Positions 46,843-57,183 are shown, counted from the stretch's first letter. The stretch is DNA of 64,000 bases from a virus (IMGVR_UViG_3300043788_000023:1-64000); one strand, 5' to 3'. Program-made: numbers and translations. The notes: generated from the sequence alone by a model not told the origin.

Positions 46843-49800
46843 TTACTCCCTTGTACCGCAGACGAACTTGTACTTCATAACCAGAGAATCGGTGTCAATC
46901 GTTTCCGGGCGAACGAACACTTCGTACACGAATCCGCCCTCCGGGTTGTCGTTCCACACCGCAGCTTGCGCCCAAGCTTCGTTGATCGCAGCCTTGATGT
47001 CGCCGTCGTTGAGCTTGTCCATCAGCCACTTGACACGACCGCCCTGCGTGGTCTGACCCGGAGGCAGGATCGCTCCAGTGCCCTGTTCAATGATGTCAAG
47101 TTGAAGCTCGCCCATGCCCGGCACCTTGTCAAGCAGCGGGCGTGTCGTGACCTTGAACGCTGCCACGAGTGTGGCTGCGATCTCACCGCAAACCTTCTTG
47201 AGGAACAGAGCGAACTGTTTCGTCTCGTCGCCCTCGGCCGCCGTCTTGGATGCTACTGCCATCGCAGCGCCGGGGATGCCCTCGTACTGACCGTAGAATT
47301 CGTCCGTGAACATCGCACCACGGATGTCGTTCTCCTTGCGGAGAGGCGCACCTTCCAGAACTTCAGGCTTGCCGTCACGTCCGATGCCCATTCCGCTTGC
47401 GGGTGATGTGGATGAATAGTCTGCCGCTGCCATGGCGAGAGGTTCAACTTCGCCAACGTCAGCAGGAAGCTGAATCATCTCAACGATGTTGGTGTCAAGA
47501 GCTTCGTCAAGAATGCCCTCAAGTTCGTGACCGCCGTCGCCGACGATCTCAGGTGCCCCAGCGCCACTCATCGGCTGGTTGGTTGCGTTCGGATAGTCCA
47601 CGATCTCGTGCTGGATTTCCGGGTAGAATTCCTTCACCACTTGTCCGGGGAAGAAGAAATTGAAGCCTGCTTCCTTCTCAACCTGTTCTTCTGTCTTTGC
47701 CATACCGTCTCCTGCCTTTTTCACGCCGCTGCCTCCCGCCATATAGGCTTCCTCGTCCCAGCGCATGCCGTACTGTGCGAGGATTCGTTCGGACTCTGCC
47801 CGGTCAGGACCGCCCATGACGTTGACCATGGGGTCGGGCATCTTCATCGTTTGGATCGCGATCTGAAGTTGGTGCCACTCAGGGCTGCCCTTTTGGGGCA
47901 TGCTCTTTGCCGAAGTGACACGAACGGTCGTGTTCTTGAGGGAGGATTGTACCTGCTCAAACTCCTCAAACTTCTTGCCCTTGGTCCCAGCGCCCAGCGT
48001 GTCGTAGAACATGTAGGTGTCGCTTTCGGGCGTGTAGTCCACCTGCAAATTCAAGGCTGCTGCAATGTCCATCATGAACGACGGAAGCTGTTGTTCAAAG
48101 GAGTCCATGTAGCCCTGCGGGTTCTTCCTCTTCAACTCTTGGAAGTGATCGTTGAGCTTGTTCGCAACCACTTCTGGGGTGAGCGGGTTCTTCGCATCAG
48201 CATTGATACGTGTCTCAACAGAGAAGGCTACCTTGCCAACCTTGTATGCCTTCTTGACGGATGCGCTGTACATCTTGTTCGCGGGCCAAGTCTCAAAGCG
48301 AATCGCCGGGTATCCGTTGACCTCACCACGCATTGCCCACGTGAAGTCCTTGGTATTGTGCTCCGGGTCCAGTGTCGGGTAGTGCTCACGGGCTTCTTCG
48401 AGATTTGAGAACACCTCGTAGCCCTTATCACCGACAACTTCCACAAGCATCTCGTAAGACCAGCCCTTCCACTCCGCAGTCTTGACGGAAGCCTTGAGGC
48501 TCCAGCGCATCTGCTTGTGTGCGAGCACGCCTTCTTTCAGAAGCTCGTTGAGGATCGGCCAAGAAAGGTTGGTGTACTTGCCACCACCGAGTGCCTTCTC
48601 AATCTCACCTGTGGTCTTCGCACCGTGACTGAGAATCTCCAGCACAAGGTTGCGCTTCGCCGGGTCGGCTGCTGCCTTCTTTGACTCTTTCCTGAACTGA
48701 ATTTCAATGGACTCACTTGAAGTGCCCGGCTGAACTTCAGTTGCTCCTTGAGCGCAAGCATCGAACAAAGCATTGGATGCCGCTTCGCCCTTATGCTTCC
48801 TCATGATCTGTTTCACCAGACGGTCGTAGGACCCCTGATCCATCAACTTCCAGTAGCGAAGTTCTTGACCGCCAAACGCCCCCTTCGGATTGTGGTAGCC
48901 TTTGACCAGCACTTGACCTTCGGGAATTCCCGGCAGCGCTCTCTGGTGCCGCATGGTAGTTACCGAGTTGACAGGCTTCTTTGGCTCACGGGCACGCATA
49001 CGATCCTGTTTTTCCTGCACGGACTCAACCTGACCCATGTCAATCTCTGCTGTCTTGATGGCAGCCTTCTTTGACGATTTCTTTTGGTCGGAGTTCCACC
49101 CGCACTTGCACTGGTAGGACTCTTCGTGATTTGACTTCGTCGCTTCCTTGCCGCAGCGTGGGCACTTCATTGAGAAGCCGCCTGCGGTCTTGCCAAATTT
49201 CGTAGAAGCGTTCTTGATGAAGGTACTTGCTTCCTTGAACGTAGAGAACGAAGCCTGACGCTGCGTTCCACGGAATGTGAATCCCACATGGAACTGCGGT
49301 CCTTCAAGGTCTGTACCGCCGAACATACCGCCGCCCTGACCGGATGTGATCTTGCTGTCATCCTCACCACCGATGGGTTCGGCAGCTTTCTTAGCGCCGA
49401 CGTTGATGATGATCTGTGTGCCGGGCTTTGCGGAAACCTCAGTCGCCGGAGCCTCGCCGTTGAGCTTGGCTTCCGATTGCTCCACCGCATGATTGACCTG
49501 ATCTTGCTTGACGTCAATAGGCTTGCCAACTTCCATCTCCGCCTGTGTCTCAATTGCCTCACGGATCGCGTTCACGTTCTGGCGCTCCGGGGACTTGATG
49601 CCGCCATCAGTCACGGGGACGCCGCTCTCCTCGTGTTGGTTCGCATTGAGTTCGTCGTTGGAGGCTCCTGCTTCCGGTCCCTCAATGTGGGCTTGACCGT
49701 ACGCGTTCTCAATCGGCTCCATCATCTTGGAAAGTTCGCCGTCGCTGTGTATCAGTTCTGCCGCCAAGATGTGAACCGTCTCGCTCCAGTTCTCGTCAGC

Positions 49801-50400
49801 AAACTTAATCTTGGCTGAACTTGTCTTTGAGGAGGCTGCTTCCCCGATCTCGGCTTCGTACGGCTTCTCGTAGTGGGGCAGTCCCAGCGCCGTCAAGTGC
49901 TTGCACTTGCGGTGACCGATCCAACCAGGGCAGTCGCAGCCCCAGTAGCGCCTGCTCTTGTTCTGCGCGATGGTGTAGAGCCTTCCCGAAGACTCGGACT
50001 TGATGTAAAAGCGGTTCGTCCAGTTGGTGTTGTCGGGCAGCAGTTGTCCATCAAACTCACGACCGTTGATGACTATGGCTGCCGGGTTGAACGGCGTGTC
50101 GTCCGTGGTCTTCGGCGGTTTCCTAGCACGTGGCGGTTTGCCCTCGGATTGAGATCGTGGCGTTTGGTACTGTTCCTTAGGCTGATACGACGGAGCGGGG
50201 GCTTTCTTCTCCGCTGCTGGCTGGGACGAGGCTGACGGGACGGCGATGTTGAGGGGCTTCATGCCAGCAGAGACACGCATCTCATTGAGGGCGTCAATCT
50301 CTTCCTGCTCGACCGGGTGTCCTTCAGTGAGCTTCCACATCAGCGTCTTCGTGAAGACGGTGATTGCCTTGCTCATGTCCGCTATTTTGTGCTGGCTCAT
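46843..50400 (-). CDS. Large multidomain protein with SWIM and zinc-ribbon motifs (1185 aa)
   Basis: ATG 50400 follows AAGGGGAACC. Residues 50-110 are a Pro/Lys/Ser linker. Residues about 145-175 carry a SWIM-type zinc finger (WGCDCPGWIGHRKCKHL). Near 411-440 is a second zinc ribbon (KCPRCGKEA...QCKCGW). Near 587-620 is a winged-helix-like stretch (GEIEKALGGGKYTNL). The C-terminal part has FDELxK-free alpha/beta sequence with EAGFNFFFPGQVV. KTA-type linkers recur (IKTAEID, VKTAEWK, SKTAAEGD). No enzyme signature is evident. It belongs to a set of four large neighbouring genes and may be an internal virion or nucleoprotein component. Family not recognised. Confidence 0.65.
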   Translation of the reverse strand: MSQHKIADMSKAITVFTKTLMWKLTEGHPVEQEEIDALNEMRVSAGMKPLNIAVPSASSQPAAEKKAPAPSYQPKEQYQTPRSQSEGKPPRARKPPKTTDDTPFNPAAIVINGREFDGQLLPDNTNWTNRFYIKSESSGRLYTIAQNKSRRYWGCDCPGWIGHRKCKHLTALGLPHYEKPYEAEIGEAASSKTSSAKIKFADENWSETVHILAAELIHSDGELSKMMEPIENAYGQAHIEGPEAGASNDELNANQHEESGVPVTDGGIKSPERQNVNAIREAIETQAEMEVGKPIDVKQDQVNHAVEQSEAKLNGEAPATEVSAKPGTQIIINVGAKKAAEPIGGEDDSKITSGQGGGMFGGTDLEGPQFHVGFTFRGTQRQASFSTFKEASTFIKNASTKFGKTAGGFSMKCPRCGKEATKSNHEESYQCKCGWNSDQKKSSKKAAIKTAEIDMGQVESVQEKQDRMRAREPKKPVNSVTTMRHQRALPGIPEGQVLVKGYHNPKGAFGGQELRYWKLMDQGSYDRLVKQIMRKHKGEAASNALFDACAQGATEVQPGTSSESIEIQFRKESKKAAADPAKRNLVLEILSHGAKTTGEIEKALGGGKYTNLSWPILNELLKEGVLAHKQMRWSLKASVKTAEWKGWSYEMLVEVVGDKGYEVFSNLEEAREHYPTLDPEHNTKDFTWAMRGEVNGYPAIRFETWPANKMYSASVKKAYKVGKVAFSVETRINADAKNPLTPEVVANKLNDHFQELKRKNPQGYMDSFEQQLPSFMMDIAAALNLQVDYTPESDTYMFYDTLGAGTKGKKFEEFEQVQSSLKNTTVRVTSAKSMPQKGSPEWHQLQIAIQTMKMPDPMVNVMGGPDRAESERILAQYGMRWDEEAYMAGGSGVKKAGDGMAKTEEQVEKEAGFNFFFPGQVVKEFYPEIQHEIVDYPNATNQPMSGAGAPEIVGDGGHELEGILDEALDTNIVEMIQLPADVGEVEPLAMAAADYSSTSPASGMGIGRDGKPEVLEGAPLRKENDIRGAMFTDEFYGQYEGIPGAAMAVASKTAAEGDETKQFALFLKKVCGEIAATLVAAFKVTTRPLLDKVPGMGELQLDIIEQGTGAILPPGQTTQGGRVKWLMDKLNDGDIKAAINEAWAQAAVWNDNPEGGFVYEVFVRPETIDTDSLVMKYKFVCGTRE

Positions 50401-50408
50401 GGTTCCCC

Positions 50409-53400
50409 TTACTGTTCTTCTTCGTCTTCCACGAGTACGATGTCAGCTAGGTCGCCTGCGCCGAAGTCAAACTCAACTGACTCGGGCTGGCTCTCGCCAC
50501 ATGCTTTCTTATCCGCTGCAAAGTGATCCGGGTTGACCGTGTCGGTCGCTGCGGAGTCATCTGCCACGTCCGCCTTGTTATAGTCCACTTCGGACTTCGC
50601 TTCGCTCATGTCACCGCTGATGTCTGCGGCGAGCTTAGGCATCTGCATGCCAGCCGCAAGACCCTTGCGGGTCATGAAAGCCTTGATCGGACCCATCGCC
50701 TTCGCGATAGACTTGTCGTTAATCAAGGGCGAAGTCTCTGGGAATGACTGACCACGCTTGGCGTTCATGCCTTGCTCAATCAGTGTCATAAGCTGTCCGC
50801 ATGCTGCAACTGGAGCACGCCAGTAAGCCCAGCCATCGCTGTGGCTGTTGACCTGATCCTTGAACTCGTTCAAGAAGCGTACTGCCTTCCCGAGAACGGG
50901 GTCATTGCCGAGGACACGCAGAGCGTCCTCAATGTCGTAGTCGTTCATGAAGTGCAGCGCCGTCTTGTCCGAGGATTCCTTGGACTTGTGGCAGTCCTCG
51001 TTCACTTCGGCGTTCCAGCGGATACCGCAGTCTGCGCAGCGTCCATCTTTCCACTCGTGCTTGCCAGCAATTTTCACAGAGGCACCCTTCTGGAACTCGG
51101 CGTCTGCAACAGCCTGCGCATCACTGGTCGTCAGCCCTTCCAACTCCAGTTCATGCACCCGCTTGGCGTAACCGGGCGGGTCGTTGGGGGCATCCATGAA
51201 TTCCTCTTCAAACTCCTGCTGAGGAACTAGCTCGGGATGTTCCTTGACGCACTTGGCGCATAGTTCGCCTTCTTCCAACTTAATGGCTTCACGCTCGTCG
51301 GCGAGTTCGCCGCAGTTGTGGCACGTGATGCTGTGCTTGTCAACCCAGCTTGGCTGATCCTGAGACCAGTCTTCATGCGGTTCACGCAAGTGCATGCCCA
51401 ACGAGGGAAGGTCTTCCGCTGTCTTCTTACCAGCTTCCTCAACCGAAACGGTCGGGTGCTGAATGTCCTTGTCAACCGTGTCCGGGCTTACGGTCTCAGC
51501 TTTCGCTTCAGCCGCATCGCCTGAGATGTCTGCGCCGGACTTTTGCCCCGGAGGCGGTGCATCGGGTCCGGTTGTGTCCTTGATCTCCGCATCGGTCTTC
51601 GGCTGGATGATGCCCTCGCCGCCCTTCCAGTTTGCCGGGTTGTCTGCGGTGTCGGCTTTCTTACCGCTGCCAAGCCGTTCCTGACCCGGCGCTGGCTTGC
51701 CCTTTTTCACACGCACGATGTTCCGTTCGTTGACGAGTCCGGGCGTGCCGTGCCGTCCGCCCATGTTGAGTACCCAGCCGCCCGGTTCAGCCGAGTGCAT
51801 GACTGCTGTTCCGGTTGCTTCCTTCCACTCTTGACCGCCACGTCCCATACCTGCGGGGATCATGATCGTGACACGGTCGCCGTGCTTGATAGACTTCAAA
51901 AGCTGTTCGCGGTTGATCATCTCGTCTTCGTAGAGACGCTTCACGCCGCCAGCCTGCTTGATGTCTGCGCCAGCTTCCGGCTTCGGACGATCAGTTCCTT
52001 CCGAACGCTCGGTGTTGTAGTCCTGATGGCATTCAACTGTGTCGCTCGGCCCGTTCTCTTTCGTGGACGGGTTCGCTGCGCTGTCAATGTCGTAGCCGTT
52101 GTCGGCCGTGTCGGCTTTCTTCTCAACAGAACCGTAGCGAGCTTCGTCCGCTTCGTCCATAACCGGGGCGGAGCAGCACGGATCGTCCTCGTCAACCTCC
52201 ATGCCGCACTCAAAGCACTCACGCTGTGGAATCCACATGCCGTTCTCGGAATCCCAACGTGCGCCCATGTTAGGGCATCCGGTCTCGTGGCAGGGTGTGC
52301 CGTTGATCTGCATCATCTCGCACTGGTCGCAGCCCATGCGAGGAAGTTCTTCCTCGCTCTCAATCTCGCCTGCTACGTCTTCAACGAAGTCGGCGTACTT
52401 GGCATTGATGCCCCACGAAGATTCGTGGTGCTCTTCTCCCTGAGTCGGAGCATTCTCAAGGTCGGTCTCCTGAGACTCGGCTTCGCTGTCGGAGATTTCC
52501 TTCTCGTCTTCCGGTTCGGTGCTGCGGAACGCCTCGGGGAGGTCTTGCACGTCCTTCTTGTTCGGACGTCCCTTCGGTGTCTCGCTCTCGCTGCCTTCTC
52601 CCGTGGTCTCACTCCAGCCGCCCTGATCTTCCGTGTTGGAAGGAGCCGGGTTGCTGGGGTCGGTGTCAACGTCCACGAGCGGTGCTGGACCCATGTCCTC
52701 GGTGATCGCATCCCAGATGGAATCAATGTCAAGCTCAACCGCTACCTTCGGGCGGAACTTGTCAAGCAACGATTCCTTCTTAGCACGAGCCTGCTTCGCC
52801 TTGTGCGACATTGCCACGGTCGGCTCGTCAATCTCGGTCGCAACCACGTCAGCGACGTAGCTCGCCATGATTTCCACGTTGGAGCGCTTCGTCTTTGACG
52901 GAATCTCGGCGCTGCCCCACTTCTCGTTAGACCTGCGGGTGAGCGGGTCTTCACCGTATCCGCCAGCCGCAATCTCTTTCTTGTGATCGGCTGCTGCGTG
53001 CGGTGCGTACTCGTCATTGTTCCCCATCTTGTCGGTGATGTAGTCCTTCACCTTCTGGGGCGGCATGTTGTGCTTGTCAACGAACCCACCGTTGTATGCG
53101 GCGCTGTAGGCGCTGGACAGACGGGTCGGGTCTACACGCAACGTTTCCGGGTGAGCGGAGTTGCGCTGACGATTGCTCGGGTTGTTCGCTGCGGCTGCTG
53201 CCTTGCAGGTGCAGCCTTGGCATGAACACTCAGCGCCAGCCTTCTTGCAGCCTGGGCAGATGCCGTTTGCGTCAATGTGTGCAACCTTCTTGCCGACCTT
53301 GGACTCGTCCGCCTTACTGCGCGGTACACCAGTCTCGTCAACGGCGATTCCGATTGGGTCGCCATCCACCTTGCGGTGTTCTGGATCGTCTTCCCCGACG

Positions 53401-54446
53401 CTTTCCTTCATCGCGGGAGCGGAGGCTTCCTGCTCGGCGTGAGCTTCGGTGCCAGGCCCGACGTTCGTGAACGGGGTCTCGTGCGGTGCGCAAGCTTCCT
53501 TCTCCTTGGAACCGAACGGAGGAGCCTGCTTTCCACCGAATGCCTCGGCAGAAGCTTCACGGGGCACGCCCGGCGTCGCTTCCGGTGCCTTGAATCCGCC
53601 CTCGCCCTGTGCGCCATCGGCGCTGGGCAGTAGGGAGTTCTCAAGCGCTTCGTTCAGGGAGTCAAACACATCAAGTTCCTGAGGGTCAAGCGTCTGCTTG
53701 GTGATGTCGTCGGCAGTCTTCCTGTTCAGGAGGATCGTCGCCTTCTTGTAGCTTCCCTGCTTCTCAAGCTGCGGGAACTGCTTCAGCGGGTTCTCGGTCA
53801 GAAACGGGTAGGACAGCTTCGGCGTGATGTCGGTGACATCCACCTTGGTTGTGTCCACGTTGGTCATCAGCGCGTTGAAGGCGCTGGAGACTGACGGGTT
53901 GTAGTACGCTGAAAAAACTTGGTGGCGCAGGTTGTTCTTGAGTTCGTCTGCGTCCTTGCTGAAGTGGAAGCAGATGTACTCACGGGAGTTCATCCAGTTC
54001 GGAGCGAACACCACGAGGGATGCTTCCTCGCCTGTGCGGATGTCCTTGAAGAGTGATTCCTTGAGGGAGTCAAAGTCTGCTTGAGAGTACTCGTCAAATT
54101 CGGATTCGCCGATCTTCTTGTCAACCAAGTCAGCGATTTCCTCACCGCCCCATCCGAAGATGCGGACGAGAGCGCCATGAAGCAACGCTGTGGGGAAGTT
54201 CTTCTTGTCATTGCACACCTTGGCGGGGACGACCATGATGCGACCGAGGGAGATGTTGGCACGGAAGCCGTGGCAGAAGACTTCAAACGACTGGATGTTG
54301 CCGGACGAGCGGGCTTCCTTCTCGCCAGCCTGCACTGCCTCAACGACCTTAGCGAGGAGTTCTTCGCTGACCGTGAAAATCTGGTAGGACTTGCCAGCTA
54401 CGCTGTTGCCGCTGACGCCCGCCTTTTTCTTGATTTCCTTTGCCAT
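50409..54446 (-). CDS. Large Zn-motif, low-complexity protein (1345 aa)
   Basis: ATG 54446 follows AAGGGGAAAAGTG. Residues 1-270 look like one folded alpha/beta domain (FEVFCHGFRANISLGRIMVV, ALLHGALVRIFGWGGEEI). The rest is acidic, disordered linker broken by small Cys clusters: CPGCKKAGAECSCQGCTC (about 395), CDQCEMM...NGTPCHETGCPN (about 705-730), ECFECG...CCSAP (about 745), CHNCGEL...CAKC (about 1045) and CADCGIRW (about 1140). Phrases recur, such as KKADTADN and ADISGD. The helical end (1170-1260) is followed by an acidic tail. The INGTPCHETGCPN knuckle is familiar from other phage hypotheticals. It is probably a virion-internal or assembly protein; function unknown. Confidence 0.65.
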   Translation of the reverse strand: MAKEIKKKAGVSGNSVAGKSYQIFTVSEELLAKVVEAVQAGEKEARSSGNIQSFEVFCHGFRANISLGRIMVVPAKVCNDKKNFPTALLHGALVRIFGWGGEEIADLVDKKIGESEFDEYSQADFDSLKESLFKDIRTGEEASLVVFAPNWMNSREYICFHFSKDADELKNNLRHQVFSAYYNPSVSSAFNALMTNVDTTKVDVTDITPKLSYPFLTENPLKQFPQLEKQGSYKKATILLNRKTADDITKQTLDPQELDVFDSLNEALENSLLPSADGAQGEGGFKAPEATPGVPREASAEAFGGKQAPPFGSKEKEACAPHETPFTNVGPGTEAHAEQEASAPAMKESVGEDDPEHRKVDGDPIGIAVDETGVPRSKADESKVGKKVAHIDANGICPGCKKAGAECSCQGCTCKAAAAANNPSNRQRNSAHPETLRVDPTRLSSAYSAAYNGGFVDKHNMPPQKVKDYITDKMGNNDEYAPHAAADHKKEIAAGGYGEDPLTRRSNEKWGSAEIPSKTKRSNVEIMASYVADVVATEIDEPTVAMSHKAKQARAKKESLLDKFRPKVAVELDIDSIWDAITEDMGPAPLVDVDTDPSNPAPSNTEDQGGWSETTGEGSESETPKGRPNKKDVQDLPEAFRSTEPEDEKEISDSEAESQETDLENAPTQGEEHHESSWGINAKYADFVEDVAGEIESEEELPRMGCDQCEMMQINGTPCHETGCPNMGARWDSENGMWIPQRECFECGMEVDEDDPCCSAPVMDEADEARYGSVEKKADTADNGYDIDSAANPSTKENGPSDTVECHQDYNTERSEGTDRPKPEAGADIKQAGGVKRLYEDEMINREQLLKSIKHGDRVTIMIPAGMGRGGQEWKEATGTAVMHSAEPGGWVLNMGGRHGTPGLVNERNIVRVKKGKPAPGQERLGSGKKADTADNPANWKGGEGIIQPKTDAEIKDTTGPDAPPPGQKSGADISGDAAEAKAETVSPDTVDKDIQHPTVSVEEAGKKTAEDLPSLGMHLREPHEDWSQDQPSWVDKHSITCHNCGELADEREAIKLEEGELCAKCVKEHPELVPQQEFEEEFMDAPNDPPGYAKRVHELELEGLTTSDAQAVADAEFQKGASVKIAGKHEWKDGRCADCGIRWNAEVNEDCHKSKESSDKTALHFMNDYDIEDALRVLGNDPVLGKAVRFLNEFKDQVNSHSDGWAYWRAPVAACGQLMTLIEQGMNAKRGQSFPETSPLINDKSIAKAMGPIKAFMTRKGLAAGMQMPKLAADISGDMSEAKSEVDYNKADVADDSAATDTVNPDHFAADKKACGESQPESVEFDFGAGDLADIVLVEDEEEQ

Positions 54447-54458
54447 CACTTTTCCCCT

Positions 54459-54959
54459 TTACTTCTTGGAGTCGAGCTTCTCGACTTCGCGACGAATCTC
54501 TTCGTCTCTGGCAGACATGATGTCCCGCCAGTGGTTCAGGATGCTGTTGATGGTCGTCTCGTCAAGCTTGACCATCTTCATCGCTTCTTTCACGCACTCG
54601 GCGGTTTGACCCATGACGTACTTGAACTTCTTGCCGTCCAAGTTCAGGAAGTCCTTGTGGCTGAGTGTGTCAGCTTCCATGATTTCCTTGCCAAGTTCAC
54701 GGAGCGCTTTGACCTGCGTTTCGTATACCTTGACCTTCATGCCTTCAATCAAGTTGACATCGTTGCTGTACTTGATCATCAGCTTGCTGATTGAGGCGAT
54801 CTCTTCCGCGATGAGCCTCTTGATCTTCGCTGGAGGCGTCGTCTCGTCCTGAATCATGGAGATGATTTGACCCAGTTTGGAGTCACGCTCCTGCTCGGAC
54901 TGTTCCGGTTGACCGCTGACGTTACCTGCTTCGTCAATGTTTAGCTTCCACTCTTCCAT
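54459..54959 (-). CDS. Helical hypothetical protein (166 aa)
   Basis: The product is helical throughout (SKLGQIISMIQDE, KRLIAEEIASISKLMIKYSN, YETQVKALRELGKEIMEA) with a charged coiled-coil end (ARDEEIRREVEKLDSKK). The length and helical content are compatible with a scaffold, terminase small subunit or internal protein, but none of their motifs is evident. It lies between two large virion-type genes with gaps of a few bases, so it belongs to their operon. Confidence 0.6.
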   Translation of the reverse strand: MEEWKLNIDEAGNVSGQPEQSEQERDSKLGQIISMIQDETTPPAKIKRLIAEEIASISKLMIKYSNDVNLIEGMKVKVYETQVKALRELGKEIMEADTLSHKDFLNLDGKKFKYVMGQTAECVKEAMKMVKLDETTINSILNHWRDIMSARDEEIRREVEKLDSKK

Positions 54960-54962
54960 GGC

Positions 54963-57182
54963 TTATTCCAAATCCACCTTAAAGTGATCGTTCATCTCCA
55001 CGTCGTCCCTCTTGGGTCCGCTCGTGTCAATGTCTTGCATTTCGTGCGATCCGGTCAGGTCAAACTCATTCAGTATTGCGTGACCGTCTGTCGCCTTCTT
55101 CTCTCCGGCGTGCTTCTCAAAGCCGGGGTACGACAAGAGGTGCTGGTCATCCGGCACCGATGCCACGACTTGCGTGACGGGGCGGCGCTGTGGGTCTAGC
55201 ATCCTCACCTGCTCGGGCTTGAAGCCAAGCTTGCCGACGAGGAATGCACGATCCGACTCGGATACGGCGATCTTGCCGGGGCGCTTCTTCATGTCTTCAA
55301 CGAAGCCCGCTACTGCCTTGCGAGCCTCAACTGATCCGACCTTGTTTGCTGCGCTCTTGTAAATCTTCGCAACGCTGTGCCCTGCTTGGTGCAGCGTGCG
55401 AACCTTGGCAGCAGTAACCGTGACTTCCTTGGTTTCTGCCTGCTTGCTGCGCACCTTGTCAACAGTGCTGCTGGCGAACTTCCCGCCAACACGCCCAGCC
55501 TTGGAGCTTGTCTTGCCGCTCTGCTGGTATGCCAGCAATTCCTGCTGGCTGATGGGCTGGACTTCACCGCACGAGGTGCAGAACACCTCGCCGTGCTCGT
55601 CATAGCTAAAGTCACGCTGATCGCCGTCGCAGTTCACGCACGGCCTGACGCTCTCTGCCGCTGCCTCTTCGTAGTCAACTACTGGAGCCAGCGCGTTCTT
55701 GTGGAATTCGCAGCTTGCACACTTTTCCTTGCCCTCGAAAGCCGCATTGCGGATTCCGATGCTGTTCAGGAACGACAAGTCCTTGCTTGCGACCACGATC
55801 TTGTCCTTCGCGTTCTTCCTGAGCGGTTGGACGAAGCCCCGGAACGCAAAGCTCACATCCACGCTTCCGAACTTCTCTTCTGCCCACTTGTAAATCTGCT
55901 CAAGCGATGCACCCTTGGCGTGCAGCTTAGCCACGTGCTCGGAGGAGAAGCGCTTGCTTGATTCACGATTGTCCCCGAAGTTGTAGCTTGCACGCTTGGA
56001 TTGATTGCGGACCTTGGCGTCTGCCGCCTTGACCACGTTGGTCTGCTCGGCGACCTTCGGGTTCTGCACCCGCTTGTCATCGCCGTTTGCGAGAACTACC
56101 AGCGCCGCGTGCTTCCTGTTGTTGGGTACGCCCGGCGTCAGGTGGTTCACGATCTGTGAAAGCTCCTCTGCGCTGGCTACGAGCGGGAGGTGGTACAGGT
56201 TGCATGTCTTGTTGCGTGCGTCCTTGTTGAAGTAGACGCAGCCATCGCATGCAGCGACTTGCTTCACGCTGTGTGCTTGTGGCTTGATGCCAGCACGATC
56301 CCACGCCTTCTTCTGTTGCACGCAGGCGTTGCTGGAGCCGACCTTCTCCACGGGCACTGAGCGATACTGCTCGTTGTCAAAACGGTAGTTAACTGGATCA
56401 GTTGAAGGTTCAACCCTCCAGTCGCTAGGCATTCCTGACCAGCGGGATGCCAACTCATTCGCAGCCTCTTCCGCTTCTTCTGCTGTTGCGAAGCGCTGTG
56501 CGTTTGAAGTGTTCTCCTCCATGACCACCTTGAAGCTGTTAGCAGTCTTGCTGCTAGCCGTGTGATCGTAGGTCGGGCTGGACTTGTCCATGTAGGTGTT
56601 CGGCTCAAGATACGCCAAACCCATCAAGCCAGCGTTGCGCTGGAGATAATCCGTTGCGGACTGGTGATTGAACAGTTCAATCTCCGCAAGCTTCTGAAGC
56701 TGTGCGGCGACCTTCGCCGGAGAATTACCTTGGTTGAGCAAGTCACGGATGTACTTGAACACATGCGCGTCTGAGACTTCTTTCTTGCCTGCGCTGTTCT
56801 CTGCGAGGTTGTTGTTGGTGTACGCCTTCTCAATGCTCTCGGTTACTTCGGTCATCAAGGAATCGTTGTCACCGTCCTTGGACTTGTAATCGTTCATGCG
56901 GCGGTTCGCCGTAACGGCATTGATGCGTGGTGTCGCAGCTTCCTTCTCAGCCATGCGCTCTTCGTAGGTGTGGGCACCGGACTTCGGTCCCCAGACCGGG
57001 GTGTGGCGGCTCGCCGATTCGGCGATGTCGTCTTCAAATTCGGTGTCCACGTACTGGTGTGACCAGTCCGCAACATCTTCGCCGGACTTCTTGGCGTCTT
57101 CCATGCCGAGGTCTTTCCAGTTCGGTTCACGCTCGTCAAGGATAGCGTCAATGATGTTCGTGTATGGTTTCTTGTCTGCCAT
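54963..57182 (-). CDS. Large Zn-motif protein with internal duplication (739 aa)
   Basis: ATG 57182 (MADKKPYTN) is chosen because GGAG lies eight bases upstream and it starts one base after the previous stop. Cys clusters occur in CDGCVYFNKDARNKTCNLYH, CASCEFHKN, CVNCDGD and VFCTSCGEVQP, suggesting two or three zinc sites. A helical unit occurs twice: HVAKLHAKGASLEQIYKWAE with FGSVDV...FRGFVQ, and KVRTLHQAGHSVAKIYKSAA with VGSVEA...VAGFVED. Each copy is followed by a short strand-helix part (SKDLSFLNS, ESDRAFLVG). The N-terminus is acidic and amphipathic. It is probably a structural or DNA-associated phage protein; family not recognised. Confidence 0.65.
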   Translation of the reverse strand: MADKKPYTNIIDAILDEREPNWKDLGMEDAKKSGEDVADWSHQYVDTEFEDDIAESASRHTPVWGPKSGAHTYEERMAEKEAATPRINAVTANRRMNDYKSKDGDNDSLMTEVTESIEKAYTNNNLAENSAGKKEVSDAHVFKYIRDLLNQGNSPAKVAAQLQKLAEIELFNHQSATDYLQRNAGLMGLAYLEPNTYMDKSSPTYDHTASSKTANSFKVVMEENTSNAQRFATAEEAEEAANELASRWSGMPSDWRVEPSTDPVNYRFDNEQYRSVPVEKVGSSNACVQQKKAWDRAGIKPQAHSVKQVAACDGCVYFNKDARNKTCNLYHLPLVASAEELSQIVNHLTPGVPNNRKHAALVVLANGDDKRVQNPKVAEQTNVVKAADAKVRNQSKRASYNFGDNRESSKRFSSEHVAKLHAKGASLEQIYKWAEEKFGSVDVSFAFRGFVQPLRKNAKDKIVVASKDLSFLNSIGIRNAAFEGKEKCASCEFHKNALAPVVDYEEAAAESVRPCVNCDGDQRDFSYDEHGEVFCTSCGEVQPISQQELLAYQQSGKTSSKAGRVGGKFASSTVDKVRSKQAETKEVTVTAAKVRTLHQAGHSVAKIYKSAANKVGSVEARKAVAGFVEDMKKRPGKIAVSESDRAFLVGKLGFKPEQVRMLDPQRRPVTQVVASVPDDQHLLSYPGFEKHAGEKKATDGHAILNEFDLTGSHEMQDIDTSGPKRDDVEMNDHFKVDLE

Positions 57183-57183
57183 G

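Noticed and set aside
51543-52898. 451-codon + strand frame opposite the 1345-aa gene
   Set aside because: Low-complexity Arg/Val/Leu translation, opposite a Zn-motif protein with a good start; a shadow frame.
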